Shown: positions 12,401-23,700 of the stretch, piece by piece | Position numbering within the stretch: the stretch's first letter is position 1 | How the letters are laid out: each line of letters begins with the position of its first letter | Assembly: GCA_010405405.1 (NCBI GenBank) | Contig: MU004238.1 | Coordinates: forward strand, 445,530 to 509,529 | From: Microthyrium microscopicum | Taxonomy: Eukaryota; Ascomycota; Dothideomycetes; Microthyriales; Microthyriaceae | Reading direction: 5' to 3' | DNA length: 64,000 nucleotides | Position numbers and translations under genes: made by a program | Notes under the pieces: model-generated | The model's database searches: none | Told to the model about the DNA's origin: nothing | Seen by the model: the letters and a program-made list of their open reading frames with translations, nothing else

Positions 12401-13326
12401 AAAGGGAGACTTACAGCTTTTCGACTGGCAGCGCCTGCGCGGACAGCCATTTCGCTGACCAGAGTCCCAAGTTCCATCAAACATGAACCCAGTGTATCGC
12501 CCTCGAATTTCAGACTCTGAAAACATTCCAGCCAGCCTTCTGTATTGAGCAACATCGTGTTGTATAGCCCCTTATCAGTAGTATTTGGCCAAGTCGCTCC
12601 AATTCTTGCCATGTATGCCGTCATATGCTGTATTCCCTCCAGTCCAGATCTGATATCAGCCAGCATATCCGTCGTCAGATTCGCTGTCCGCTTGATCAAC
12701 TCCTCAATCAAATCATTGCCAGTAAGAATCTCCAGCCTATATTTCCGATCTTCCAGCATGACGTCAAAAGTCGTCCTATCTTCCAGCGCAAACTTCAAGT
12801 GACTTATTCGACCTTCAATATCGGACAGCGCCATGCCCAGATCTTCGTCTGCCCGTCGTATGAATTCGTCAACTTCATCAATATGTCTCTGAAGAATACG
12901 AATGACCTCATCATTCGACTTTGCCATATGCGTATGCAATAAATGCACACCATACGCAATCTGCGCAATAATCTTCGTCAATGGGTGGAATTTCGACGTT
13001 GGATCCTCCTTCCACATGGCATTATATGTATCATTGTGTTCTTCGCCGCTCAGCAGCCGCTCCCGTCGTTCTTCCGCAGATAAATCGGAGAATTGGAGCG
13101 GTGGTTTGCCTGTCCGGATCTGTTCCGCTGAATCTGCAATAGATTCCTCGAATGCTCGCTGTAGCAGCGGAATGGGATGTGAATGGGCCGGTGCCGCAGG
13201 TTTTCGGGGTATAATGATTTCATCTTCAGAATCGGTGTCGTCGACGTCTTCGAAGAGGAGAGCTTCGTCGTCGCTGGAGTCGTGGAAGTCGACGGAGATG
13301 GCCTTGGCTTGGACTCGACGTGCCAT
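9475..13326 (-). CDS. Large fungal protein with helical N-terminus and disordered repeat-bearing tail, 1265 aa
   Basis: Two exons, 12415-13326 and 9475-12360. The 54-nt intron (GTAAGT...CTACCAG, CTGAT branch site) is a multiple of three and free of stops, so the unspliced frame reads through it as 18 spurious residues. The ATG at 13326 is followed by an acidic, Asp/Ser-rich stretch (about 12-40). Residues about 100-300 are helical, with coiled-coil character, and form the only ordered part. The remainder is Ser/Pro-rich. About residues 456-555 hold three diverged tandem copies of a ~35-residue unit with the core GRARAGSSAR followed by acidic IEE. The C-terminus is basic (KIGVGLKLKKLMGFGRRGQK), which could bind membrane lipid or nucleic acid. 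I do not recognise the family. It follows the 1610-aa gene on the same strand with similar composition, but the two sequences are not obviously related. Confidence 0.82.
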   Translation of the reverse strand: MARRVQAKAISVDFHDSSDDEALLFEDVDDTDSEDEIIIPRKPAAPAHSHPIPLLQRAFEESIADSAEQIRTGKPPLQFSDLSAEERRERLLSGEEHNDTYNAMWKEDPTSKFHPLTKIIAQIAYGVHLLHTHMAKSNDEVIRILQRHIDEVDEFIRRADEDLGMALSDIEGRISHLKFALEDRTTFDVMLEDRKYRLEILTGNDLIEELIKRTANLTTDMLADIRSGLEGIQHMTAYMARIGATWPNTTDKGLYNTMLLNTEGWLECFQSLKFEGDTLGSCLMELGTLVSEMAVRAGAASRKAVSLPFVCSYNHHLLISYQALSNKATSPSNSDSPSHSDDTIRAAYPPRQSSNHTESKPLPQGPDDILRALQDNASTVPKTRPNPALAYAKSFSSQKSGRSEDGAWKRRTNISEKRATAITDKRASTATIASLFVGTADDAPAVPELPKGSKTKKSKIPKLPKLTRPRRISLGEKFSFTGRARAGSSARGAKPSDQPIEEDEVTITAEKLGFIGRARAGSSARNAKTAEKAIEEEKATAVTTRILPGRAKAESSARNAKTTERVIEEDVAHTSKIPQPTSNVRSMLDPLPASKSSPATSPTAVVALPSAPLSSPPPPPISSPTLASPVLASPTLSAASPISQASPTSPPTSIERSVPSPYQPSLNESTLGLQSPPAFSDSMSYTPKHSPAPSMVIRRKPVPGSIQAIPSPAPGNSPGHTPNPSGIQRRSEEMKGAVDARSQATADSSKSPVPDFSRSLVAEPSRSPIPGSSRLPATADSSHQSQTSKSSSSDPTVALPLSPPSTTSRPTSHSSQSSNAHPLDRPILVNHSRSDSPVISLERPRIIEVVRTSPIESADTDEESPVIKETDVLEDLSSSSESSSDAGSPFMHPFRSASPKASTPKASIETTRESILDGLGINLPTINEPVKTESHASPMELRSETPANIPLPRTETPSMISTRTSSPVPSTFKSDATGLLRESNTDSLSSNSLLVQSKNSSPHHSVTIRTEIPRLAHSPRAQSPQPQEIESVETPVRIGSERYSGRVLASSPAPSILNKALPALPPAMDDSDSDSDESFISAPRATSPKPDSMLSILSPTRSHPVGRDSLPFQFPSTAMREREGFSRPSTSSIRSPPPQSIDTNAAEKRAASPLGPSSAFSTTSGFPPSIRDLMDQARPSTSGSMKPPSRNKLALFPTSSPSLIDLRSRSAMALPLRERSMTEIGVGEEADSALPDPPAQPPRLVPRTRDGGKSTVAPKIGVGLKLKKLMGFGRRGQKPMNVS

Positions 13327-15193
13327 GCTGCGCGTCCAACTTGCGCGCGGGGGTCTGCAAGGGCCTCACGGCCAGGTCTTTAAAAGGGTCGCACAGAAAA
13401 GCGTCAAAGGTTTTTGTTGTAGATTTTGTGTAACAGGAGAGCACGATCTCAATTGATTGTATCTGGTATTTCTCAGCCAGGACGGTCTACTCGACGAGAC
13501 ACGCGAGAGTAGCTGTCGAGTAAGAGCAACTCTGCAAGGCCGCAATGCATCGAAAAGGCACGAAAAGAAAAGATCGAGGAACGACGGCACGAGAATAGAG
13601 AAGGCTCATCGGGGTATTTCTGGGGCGGTCGGGAGATTGGACAATTGGGGCAGAGACGGTTGATGGCAGGCAGGGAGGGAGGGATCAGGTACCACGGGCG
13701 TGACCCTGTCGAGATAGTTTACAGGGACAAGAAGCAAAAAGCGGCTCTTGAGACCACGATGATTAGAGTAAGTGGGAGTAAAGTAGTGTATTGTTCAGTA
13801 GCGGGTGGTAGTAGAGATTGAATGAAGAGATATTAACAGATACTAGAGATAGCGGTTCACTGCGTTCGCGTCTTCTGGCGTCTATGGTGACAGGAACAGC
13901 AGTTTGGATCGTTGGATTGGGCGCTAAGAAAGGAATAGAGGCACAGAGGCTGACGAGTTGGATGGATTGGTGATAATATTACTGGTATCTTACAAATTTG
14001 GAGTCCCAATCCAGGCGGTAGAAGAATTAGTCACATCCAAAAGGGGGATGAAGCTGGGAAAACAGCCGCGTGGAGGCGTGCGCTACAGTCGATAGTCCAG
14101 CTCGAAAAAGAATAGTAAGCCACAGTACTCCGTATGGTAGCGGATGGCGGATGCTCATGCATAATTATTCAACGGTTGACAAGTTGACATCCCTTTAGAA
14201 GCAATGAGGCATGGTTCAATCCATATTCAGGTCCGGCGCCAGGGGTTTACATACTACTAGTACTCGATACCTACAATCTCGTATATTTGGCCAATATCAA
14301 ATGGCAGCTTAGGTTTTAGCAGGTTAGCTCAATTGCTGTCATTATATGGTAGTCAACTGGTCGAGAGACATGTTGATGTGCAGAGCCGGGAGAGCCCTAG
14401 ACTTTTGCTATCAACTGTGTATGCTTTCGTGTCTTCCGGCCTTGGAAGTTGTCGTTGTAGGAACAGGGACAGCACCAGGCGATTTAAATTCAATCAATTT
14501 ACTGTAGTTTGCGTTCAAATGTTGTCGGTTCATGGCCATCACGCCACAATCTACCGTAAGATCGGGGGCCAATCTGCCTCGAGGACGCATTTTAGAACAA
14601 CTGAAATGTTTTATAGATGCAATGTTTCGAAACAGACAAGAGAACAAATTCAAATCAGACCGAGTCGTTGTGAAAAGGGGATTTTCAAGAGAACCAAGAG
14701 GACATGAAGTCGTAGAGTACTAAGGGAGTATCGCCATACTGTGTGACCCCTGTCCTGTCCTCCCGTAAAATTTTGGGGACAGAGAGGATTATCGTCGAGA
14801 GCTTTGAGCTTGAGATCACAACTTCAAGTAGTCGTCTCCAATGCAATCTTCATCCTTCCCAACTGGGGCATAGCGCGGGTGGGGTTATGTAACCGCCATT
14901 CTTAGCGTCCTTCTCATCTCTTCTTCTCTTCAGCCTTCATCCACAACATCCAGCACTCGTTCCTCAATCACCCTATCGCGTCCAGATTCCTGTCGTGTCA
15001 GCTGCGTTTATCGTCGCGTGTAACATAACTGTCCTGTTCCCATCCTCTTTTGCGCATCCGACAGTCGGTGACTGAACCACTCCGGTACTCCTCAAAACCT
15101 GCCACGCATTGCGACAAGTCGCGCATCCAATTGCTTTCGCAGCAGAAGCGTTCTAATCTGTATCTATCCCAATCTGTTCAGCGAACCAGCGTT
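13327..15193. other. Divergent intergenic region, 1.9 kb
   Basis: It lies between the minus-strand 1265-aa gene and a plus-strand gene, so it holds both promoters. The stretch before 15194 is CT-rich (around 14915-14945), as in fungal leaders. Short ORFs at 14333-14707 and nearby have no recognisable product. No RNA gene is supported. Confidence 0.45.
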
Positions 15194-16159
15194 ATGTCCG
15201 TGGAGCTTCCTGATTCGCCCTTTTCGCCAAGCATCGATTCTCCATATCATACACCAGCAGATACTCCTCACGCAGTGCCCAACAACACAGCAAACGCCAT
15301 GGACAGCTCCTCCGAAGGGACGGCGTCCACGCCAGACAAAGACGACTCTCCCGTTACCATCACTGCAAAAACACTTCAGAAAATGCTGTCTGACGTTGCC
15401 GACCTTCTCGCGAGCCGAGCTGGAGGGCCTATCGAAATATCCGGCGATCTAGCCTTTGCATTGCCCGGCGAAGGAACCTTCAATTTACAAATCACCTGCG
15501 ATGCGGATGAGGAAACTGGCGATACAGAGATAAGAGTTGCGCAGAGCACAGCGTCAAGCTCACGAAAGCGCTCGCATGGCCAAATGTCAACCGGAAATTC
15601 CAAAAGAATGCGAACAGATGGCGACATCGATATGGACGATGAAGACAACCAAGTTGCCATAATACCAACAAAAGGACCCAAATCGAAAATCCCCGACCCA
15701 CACGAAAAGCCGTTGAACACCATCATTCACAAAATCAACAATCTATCAGAACAAGTCCGCTGGCTAGAAGAGTGCAGACGCATTGCCGAAACGCACCACA
15801 CTAGCCGTGAAGAAGTATGGAGGACGTCGAGCGCCAGCTTCCACGATGAGAATCGACGCATGCGGGAGACACATGAACGCTGGGTGGTGGCGGAGATGGG
15901 TTGGCAGCGTAATATGTTGTCTAGCATTGCGGCTGTCTCTATACCACCCCCAAATGCCCCAAAACCACAGAATACTCCGAATCAACAAAGTCAACAGACT
16001 CCTCAAAACGCGCAACCACCACCGCGAGAGTATCCTTGGAGTAATCAAACTGCTAGAGTGGACATGACGCCGCAAGGCACGCTGGCGACTCAGCTGATAC
16101 AGGCTGCGAAATCCAATTCGAGTGCTGGAGCCAAGAGCTCGGCGAAGAAGAAGCGCTGA
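15194..16159 (+). CDS. Coiled-coil protein with nuclear-type basic signal, 321 aa, unknown function
   Basis: A single exon. The frame is open upstream to 15050, but the first ATG is at 15194 (MSVELPDSPFSPS), so that start is used. The N-terminal 70 residues are Ser/Thr/Pro-rich. A compact segment (about 70-120; TITAKTLQKMLSDVADLL) may be structured. A bipartite-looking basic signal at about 125-145 (SRKRSHG...SKRMR) precedes an acidic patch (DGDIDMDDED). Residues about 178-255 are strongly helical and charged, probably a coiled coil (HKINNLSEQVRWLEECRRIAE). The tail is Pro/Gln/Asn-rich and ends SAKKKR. A nuclear location is inferred from the basic signals. I do not recognise the family. Confidence 0.78.
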   Translation: MSVELPDSPFSPSIDSPYHTPADTPHAVPNNTANAMDSSSEGTASTPDKDDSPVTITAKTLQKMLSDVADLLASRAGGPIEISGDLAFALPGEGTFNLQITCDADEETGDTEIRVAQSTASSSRKRSHGQMSTGNSKRMRTDGDIDMDDEDNQVAIIPTKGPKSKIPDPHEKPLNTIIHKINNLSEQVRWLEECRRIAETHHTSREEVWRTSSASFHDENRRMRETHERWVVAEMGWQRNMLSSIAAVSIPPPNAPKPQNTPNQQSQQTPQNAQPPPREYPWSNQTARVDMTPQGTLATQLIQAAKSNSSAGAKSSAKKKR

Positions 16160-17181
16160 GCAGCAATTGATAGGTTCCCATAGCACCCTTCCTTGGAGCT
16201 ACTTTCTGTGCCATATGGAAAGATATTGATGGGTCATACGTGTAGGATAGCTCGAATCACTGAAACGTTTTGAAGGAACCAAGCTCATCTGCTACATGGA
16301 CCGAAAATGGAAATGGCGTAATTGTAGAATAGCTCGAAAGGCTGATGAATTTACGACGTGTTACTGGATCTCCGTCGAGGGAGCGATTAATAGCAGCACA
16401 ATGTTATCATTGACAATTGGAAGCCATCTCTCTCGTTCCTTGCCTGCGAAGATTCTCTAGATATCCACAAACGCGCGCTGACATTAGGCGCCAGATAGGT
16501 CTAGGGCTCCGCACTGAACCCCGCGCTAGTACTTAGTGCAGGCTAATCCCTGAAATTCATACCTTTAGATATCTTGTCATTATAACCGCCCCGTCAGCAT
16601 TGTGATCAAAATATGTGGTTGAGCGCAGAATTATCGTAAATGTGAAGTAGATAATAGCGTTCTACAATAAAGCGGTCGCTCCGAAACCATGCCAAGAAGT
16701 TGAGTTTGAATAATCTTTGGATAATACCAAGATACTGAACTCCGGTCAAGAATCAAGAAAGGAGCGAGTGCCTGCGCTGGCAAGTGGGACCGTCCTATAC
16801 TGCCTTGGAATTGGCGCTAGGGAAAATTCATGGCAACCAACGCTTTACTTTCTCCCTCCCTCAACTTTGTACACACACTCGACACCACCTTTTAAATCTT
16901 CCCACACGCTAGATCCTCTTCCAAGTCTTCCTCCCTCCTTACCGTAAACCAAACGCATGCTTGCACCAGTACTTGCGCTCACTATTGTACGCGGCTAGCT
17001 CTATATCCTGCGTCCACCGCGTCCTTCGTCTGTGCTGTAGCGATACGCGCCAATTTTATACACCACAACAACACCCGCCTCACCATACACCAACGCGATC
17101 ACACAATCTGCCTCTGATAAAACACCTCCTGGCCTCTGCCACTAGTCCTACTCACTTCGCCTGCTCGCTTCGCTCTGGATC
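16160..17181. other. Intergenic, promoter and leader of KAP121
   Basis: No gene is seen. From about 16845 to 17180 the plus strand is pyrimidine-rich with CTCCCTCCCT-type tracts and few purine runs, typical of the leader of a well-expressed fungal gene. Confidence 0.5.
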
Positions 17182-20100
17182 ATGTCCGTACTACCACCAG
17201 AGGTGCATTCGGCCCTCAACGCAATTTTAGTCGGCCTTCAATCTCCCGATAATGTTATCCGTAGTCAGGCGGAGACGCGATTGGCGGATGATTGGCAGAC
17301 TCCACGGCCAGAGATACTTCTTATGGGGTTAGCGGAGCAGATGATGGGGTCTGATGATGTTGGAGTAGGTTTCTCTGGTGCTCACTCTTCGAAGGCTCGC
17401 TTGCTCCCTTAAACCAAGCGCCTCGTAAACTCGTCGCTAACGTGCTGCGCTTCTTAGACTCGCGCCTTTGCTGCTGTTATGTTCCGGCGTGCGGCAACTA
17501 AAGCTCGCAAGGACCCGCAAAGCGATCAATCCAAAGATACCTTTTGGGTTTTACCTGACCCCCAGAAAGTCGCCATTCGAGAAAAGCTATTAGAAGCCTT
17601 GGGCACTGACAATACGCCGAATGTTCGAAACAAGGTTGCGGACGCGGTAGCTGAAATCGCTCGACAATATACCGACGAAGGTTTGTCTGACACCTCTTCC
17701 AAATGTACATGATCTGATATCATGGGCTATTGTAGGAATTACATGGCAGGAGCTACTTCAGGCTCTATTCAACGCAAGCCAATCCGCAGAAGTCACCCAG
17801 CGCGAAATTGCTTTTAGAATATTCGCGTCCACTCCTCGAATAATAGAAACTCAACATGAGACTGTCGTCCAGGAAGCTTTCACAAAAGGATTCAAAGATC
17901 CAGAGACCTCAGTGAGTGACTGGAAGCTCCACCAGATTAATATGAGCTGATAATTCCAGGTCCGCCTAGCTGCTCTACAAGCTTTTGCCTCATTCTTCGG
18001 ATCGCTCGGTCGCAAGGCGCAAACGAAATACTACAATTTAGTGGCGGACATTCTCAATGTCCTGCCTCCTCTCAAGGAAGCGGGCGATTCGGAAGAGTTG
18101 ACAAAGGCTCTGACCGCTCTGATCGAATTAGCTGAATCGGCTCCCAAAATGTTCAAGGGATATTTCAACAGTCTAGTAAGCTTTTCGGTTACTGTTATTC
18201 AAGATAAAGAGCTTTCCGACATTTGTAGACAAAACGCCTTGGAGCTCATGGCAACATTTGCGGATAGCAATCCAAGCATGTGCCGAACTGATCCTAGCTA
18301 CACTAATGAGATGGTCACTCAATGTCTATCTCTCATGACTGACGTGGGTATCGACGATGATGATGCATCGGAGTGGGCATCTACTGAAGATGTAAGCCAT
18401 GCCCAAAACTTTTCAAAGTGGTGTCTAATAAATTATAGCTTGAAGTGGATGAGAGTGACGCCAACCATGTTGCCGGAGAACAAACTTTAGATCGTCTGGC
18501 TAACAGACTTGGTGGTAAAACACTGTTGACACCAACCTTCAATTGGCTACCGAGAATGATGACATCGTCTTCATGGCGCGATCGACATGCTGCTCTGATG
18601 GCAATTTCCGCAATATCAGAAGGCTGCAAAGAACTCATGCTTGGCGAACTGGATAAAGTTTTGGATCTTGTCACACCAGCTCTGAGAGATCCGCATCCTC
18701 GAGTTCGATGGGCTGGCTGCAATGCTCTTGGGCAAATGAGCACAGATTTCGCCGGAGCCATGCAAGAAAATTATCACCAAGTGGTTCTACCGAACATAAT
18801 CCCGGTACTGGACTCACCAGAACCTCGAGTTCAAGCCCATGCAGCTGCTGCTCTCGTCAACTTCTGCGAGGAAGCCGAAAAGACAATACTCGAACCATAT
18901 CTTGATTCTTTGCTCGAAAATCTTCTTCACCTTCTACGGAGTCCCAAGCGTTTCGTCCAGGAACAAGCCCTTTCTACAATTGCTACTGTCGCGGATTCGG
19001 CGGAAGAGGCGTTTGGCAAGTACTATGATACACTCATGCCATTGCTGTTCAACGTTTTGAACGAGGAACAAGCCAAGGAATACCGATTGCTTCGAGCCAA
19101 AGCTCTTGAATGCACAACTCTCATTGCTCTCGCTGTAGGTAAAGAGCGCATGGGAAATGATGCAGTCGCTTTGGTGCAGCTTCTTGGAACTATTCAGCAA
19201 AACATTGTCGACGACGATGATCCACAAGCCTCATATCTACTACACTGCTGGGGCCGAATGTGCCGCGTCCTGGAACAGGACTTTGTACCATATCTTCCTG
19301 CTGTGATTCCTCGGTTAACAGAGATGGCATCCGCCAAAGCAGATATTCAGCTCGTGGACGAGGAAAAAATTGCACAACTGCAAGAGGAAGATGGCTGGGA
19401 ACTTGTGCCTCTCAAAGGCAAAATGCTCGGAATCAAGACTAGCACTCTTGATGACAAGCATACTGCTATTGAGCTTATCATTGTTTACTCCCAGGTTCTG
19501 GAAGCGTCATTTTCACCATACGTTATTGACATCATGGACAAGATTGCACTTCCTGGTCTAGCATTTTACTTCCACGATCCAGTTAGAGTCGCATCCGCGC
19601 ACTGTGTTTCGGCTCTTCTGTCGTCTTTCAAAAAAGCTCATGGTGGAGAATCAACAGATCTTGGTCTTCTATGGGGCCGCGTTCTCGAGAAACTGCTAGA
19701 GTCTTTTGGGCAAGAGCCTGCAATGGATACACTCGCTGGCATGTATGAGTGTTTCTACGAATGCGCGCAGTGTATGGGTAAGAACTGTCTTACCGGCGAT
19801 CATATGCAAAAGTTTGTGCATGCGACGAACGGTGTGCTTAATGAGTACATTGGTCGAGTCGAGGCACGAACGCTTGAGGCCCGCGAGCGAGACGATGGAG
19901 ATGAGCCAGATGAAGATACCCAATTCGCCATCGAAGATGACCAAACACTATTGTCTGAGATGAACAAGGCTTTCCACGCCATATTTAAAAACATGTCCAG
20001 CGCATTTCTACCACATTGGGATCCTCTCCTCAACACCACCGTTCTTTTCGCGCAGTCAGACGACCCCACTCAGCGTCAATGGGCCATCTGTGTCTTTGAT

Positions 20101-20759
20101 GACATTATCGAGTTCTGTGGACCACAATCAGCCAACTATCAGCAACAGATCATGGAGCCTCTCGTCCTCGGAATCCGAGACGACTTTTCAAATAACCGTC
20201 AAGCTGCTGCTTATGGTATCGGCGTAGCTGCGAGCAAAGGCGGGCCAGCCTGGCATCCGTTCTTGACGCAGAGTCTGCCACTTCTCTTCCAATGCATACA
20301 ACGTCCTAATGCTCGAGATGAGGACGATGTCTACGCGACTGAGAACGCATGCGCAGCGATCGCAAAGATTCTTCATTTCGCTCCAAGCACTGTGCAGAAT
20401 CTACAGGATGTTACGACTGCTTGGATCGATACGTTACCAATCATCCACGATGAGGAGGCCGCGCCTTACGGATACTCTTTCCTTGCGCAACTGATTGAAC
20501 AGTAAGTACATCGATTCGTCACGTAAGTGCCATACTAATATGCCATAGACAAAACCCAGCCGTAATCTCTCAAGCAGCCAAGTGCTTCACCTACATCACT
20601 CAAGCACTAGTCGAGCAAACACTCACCGAAGGGGCCACTACCGAACGTATCATCGCCATGGCCAAGCAACTCATCGCAACTACTGGCGCCGATGCTGCAG
20701 GTATCTTGGCCTCGTTACCACCAGATGCGCAGGAATTGGTTCGTCAACGATTCGCCTAA
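17182..20759 (+). CDS. KAP121: Karyopherin Kap121/Pse1 (importin beta-3, IPO5 type)
   Basis: Six exons: 17182-17364, 17458-17680, 17736-17911, 17960-18391, 18439-20501 and 20549-20759. They give 1095 aa, the usual family length (about 1090-1100). Introns are 93, 55, 48, 47 and 47 nt with canonical ends. The N-terminus matches yeast Pse1 (MSVLPPEVH, SPDN-IRSQAE). Hallmarks are IDDDDASEW (end of exon 4), DPHPRVRWAGCNALGQ, VQAHAAAALVNF, EPYLDSLLENLL and KYYDTLMPLL, and the whole chain is HEAT-repeat-like. An acidic stretch (ERDDGDEPDEDTQFAIEDD) sits in the C-terminal half as in the family. The protein carries ribosomal proteins, histones and other cargo into the nucleus and releases them on Ran-GTP binding. 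The neighbours show no functional link. Confidence 0.96.
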
Positions 20760-23700
20760 TCACCACCATCACACAAAACGATCGAGAAGAGGCCAAAGAA
20801 CATTACTCGTAATTGGGCCTGCTATGAAGTCTACGTGCTATGCTAAATCTGAATTGTAGCGAAAACGGGGGTTAAAATCGCAACACATGCGGTTCTTTAT
20901 GCTTTGATTATCTTTGTTCTGTTGTTATCATGATGAAGGCCCCACCCATTAGAGTGCCTGTCTAGGCACCAAGAGCAATTGTCGTTGGCTTGCATGTTTT
21001 AGCTAGTAGATGAAATGAAACGAATACTGCACAATGGCGTATTTGAGTCCGGCGGTGCTTTTCTGTTTACTCGTGCTTTGTCGAACTTGCGTTGATGCCT
21101 GCCAAGGGGCTTAAGAGATTCCAAGGGGAAAGGTGGCAGTGCAAAGATGTTTGAGCTTTTGAGGACGCGTGGATTATACGTGATGGGAAGGGGATTGTCA
21201 CCGTACATTAGGTGTCGCTGGATGATTCCTCATTTGAGCAAGAACTTGTAGTTCATCAAATTGCTTTGTGGGTTTGAAGTTGGAGATATGGTTTATTCTT
21301 GGACAAGGCTGATTTCGTAGATGCCACGCAAGGCTGAATTTCTGAGATCGCCATGTGTGCAGACTTTAGTTTAACTCCTACTCGAAGGCGTATAGAAATA
21401 CCTATCTGGGCAATTAAATCGAGGGAGACCTAGTCAAGAGCTGCTGAATTCATCGTGTGTTCGCGAAAAGGTTATATTGGCATTCATGAGGCGCAGCTGC
21501 AATTTACAGTTGTGATTTGATGTTGGTCGTACTTCTGCTTGCGTACAAGATATAAGTTCTCTGTATGGTTAAGTACCCTCGGATATGGAGGTCTCTTTTA
21601 ACCGTTTCTAGCTTACATTTTCATTCTGTTCTCTGCGGAGTGCATATACTCGACCTATAACAGTGTTTGCATAAACGAGGGATTTCGTATCTTCATCTGC
21701 ACGTATGTTCCGAGGTTAATTACCTTATTTACTTATGCGTAAACTACAGTACCCAAAGTTCTGTTGATCACTGAGCTTTGCATTTCGAGGCACTGTTCAA
21801 TGTTCATATCGGGGCATGGAATGGAAAGTTGAAATATTTCTCCGAGTAGCGAAAAGTTGGCGATGAGATCGACACTGTTGTCGCACAATGGACCCTTTTT
21901 GGGCATTCAGTTCGCACAGTTTGATTCGCTTTTTGCACCGCCTCAGGCAACCGCGTGGTGAGACTATTATACTTGGGTATTTTGCGGTATACCGTACAGA
22001 TCAATCAATGGTAGGTTTTTTCTAGTCAACGCCTTGTAGAAAAGGTACTTTCCCCTGAGTTCTTTTTTTAGTTACAGCTTCTTGTTGAGGTCTCAGTGTG
22101 GTTAGTGGTATACGAGGAATCCGAACACCAAGCATTTCAGCTAGCGGCATCTCCAGTCCCTTTAGGCTTTTACTGGACAATCTGACATTTCATGATGGCT
22201 CATAATGAGTCTGGACACAATGGCTGAGTTGTTGAATTAGTGAGGTTCTTGATCTGTACGAAGTATGGTAGACTATTTGAAAGGATTAGTGAAAGTGAAA
22301 GGTAGTTTGTAAACAATTGGAATCATTGCATAATTCGCCCATTGGCATATTCGGGTAGAGGAAGTATCCGTTCCGTTCTCAACCTTTAAAAACGCCCAGA
22401 AAGGATGATATCCGCCCAGCATTATGGCGCGCGACAAGGACCTTAAGACCCTGAACGGTCTTTTTTGTCAGCGGACATAAGGTTTCTGTGCTTGCCAGAG
22501 GCTGCAGAGGAGGTTTTGCCCCAATGGGGCATCCCTTTGCTACGGCGCCGAGGGAAATGGCATGGCATATGGGAGTATGTAATCAACGCGTCTTGTGCCT
22601 CGTGCGAGACTTTTGCGCCCTTTTCATTGACTTCGGTGAGTCGTGCTACAGTTGGCTTTTCTGGAATAGTTGCTTTCAAAGACATTGAGTCATCTGCTTC
22701 CAGTGCAGCATTGCAGATGAGGGTAGCCGTTGGGATGTTGACGTTAGTGCTGGGGATGCAGGGAAGCGATTAACGTTATGCTGGTCCGCAATCCGCATTA
22801 AATCGCAGCTGTATGAACTGTCCGATGCGAATATCGCACGATACCAGATATCATCAAGGTACCAGTAGTGGCAGTTGAGTTACCACTACCAGTTCGTTGC
22901 CCATTGGCGTCAGCACCATCGACGTGGTCTTGGTAATACGAACTGCTCTAGACCGTTCGCTAACCTCGAAATATTACAGTTTTTAGGCAGCGATTTTCTG
23001 AAAATGGTAAGTAGTAAGGGGTTAAACCATGTTCGGAGATACCCCGAAGCTTTTGACAGGTTCAATGAGGCATGAAAGCGAACCGTTCGTTTGTTAATTT
23101 GACCGTCGGGCCAACCTTCATCCTGGAGGCTGGGATATCTCAAAGCTTGGATTTGGATTCATCCAGGAACAGACAATTGAAAGTTAAATTGGTATGTGTA
23201 AGGTATTAGGCAACAGCAAATTGAATGCTTAGAACGAGCTCTCTTTTTGGCCCTTATTCCTATTTAGTGATACGGCGTATCTCGTTCATGGCTTCGGATT
23301 CCGCGATGTGGTGGACAGCTTGAGTAGGTCCAACCTTATTCCAAGCCTTCCCCACGCTTGCAGCTTGCTGCAGGATGCTCAATGCTGATTTCAAGACTAC
23401 TCTAATTCGCATTTGGTCAAACTCAGCGCTCTGTGGCTCATCATTCGCTGATTCGGAGTTTCTTCCGTCAGTATTGGGAGTTTAAGACAGTCTTGACAGC
23501 CAATGGCCTAGCATAAGCAGGATTTTGTGCCAAATGACAATGACAAAACGTAGCTCTCCTGTTAATTAATCATGTATCTCTCTCACTGATCAGATTTCAG
23601 GTCGAATGATTGGTGGTTTCGGTGAGCCATACCTGCTTGGTACAAGCCATATGCAAGAGAAACCTGGCAATAATCTTCTGGAAGGCCAACGCACTGCATA

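Noticed and set aside
14205-14235. GGTTCAATCC resembling a tRNA B box
   Set aside because: The flanking bases cannot form a T-arm stem, and no acceptor stem or A box fits at tRNA spacing.
22443-22773. Overlapping ORFs on both strands (80-102 codons)
   Set aside because: Both strands are open over the same stretch, and there is no start or splice context and no recognisable product.
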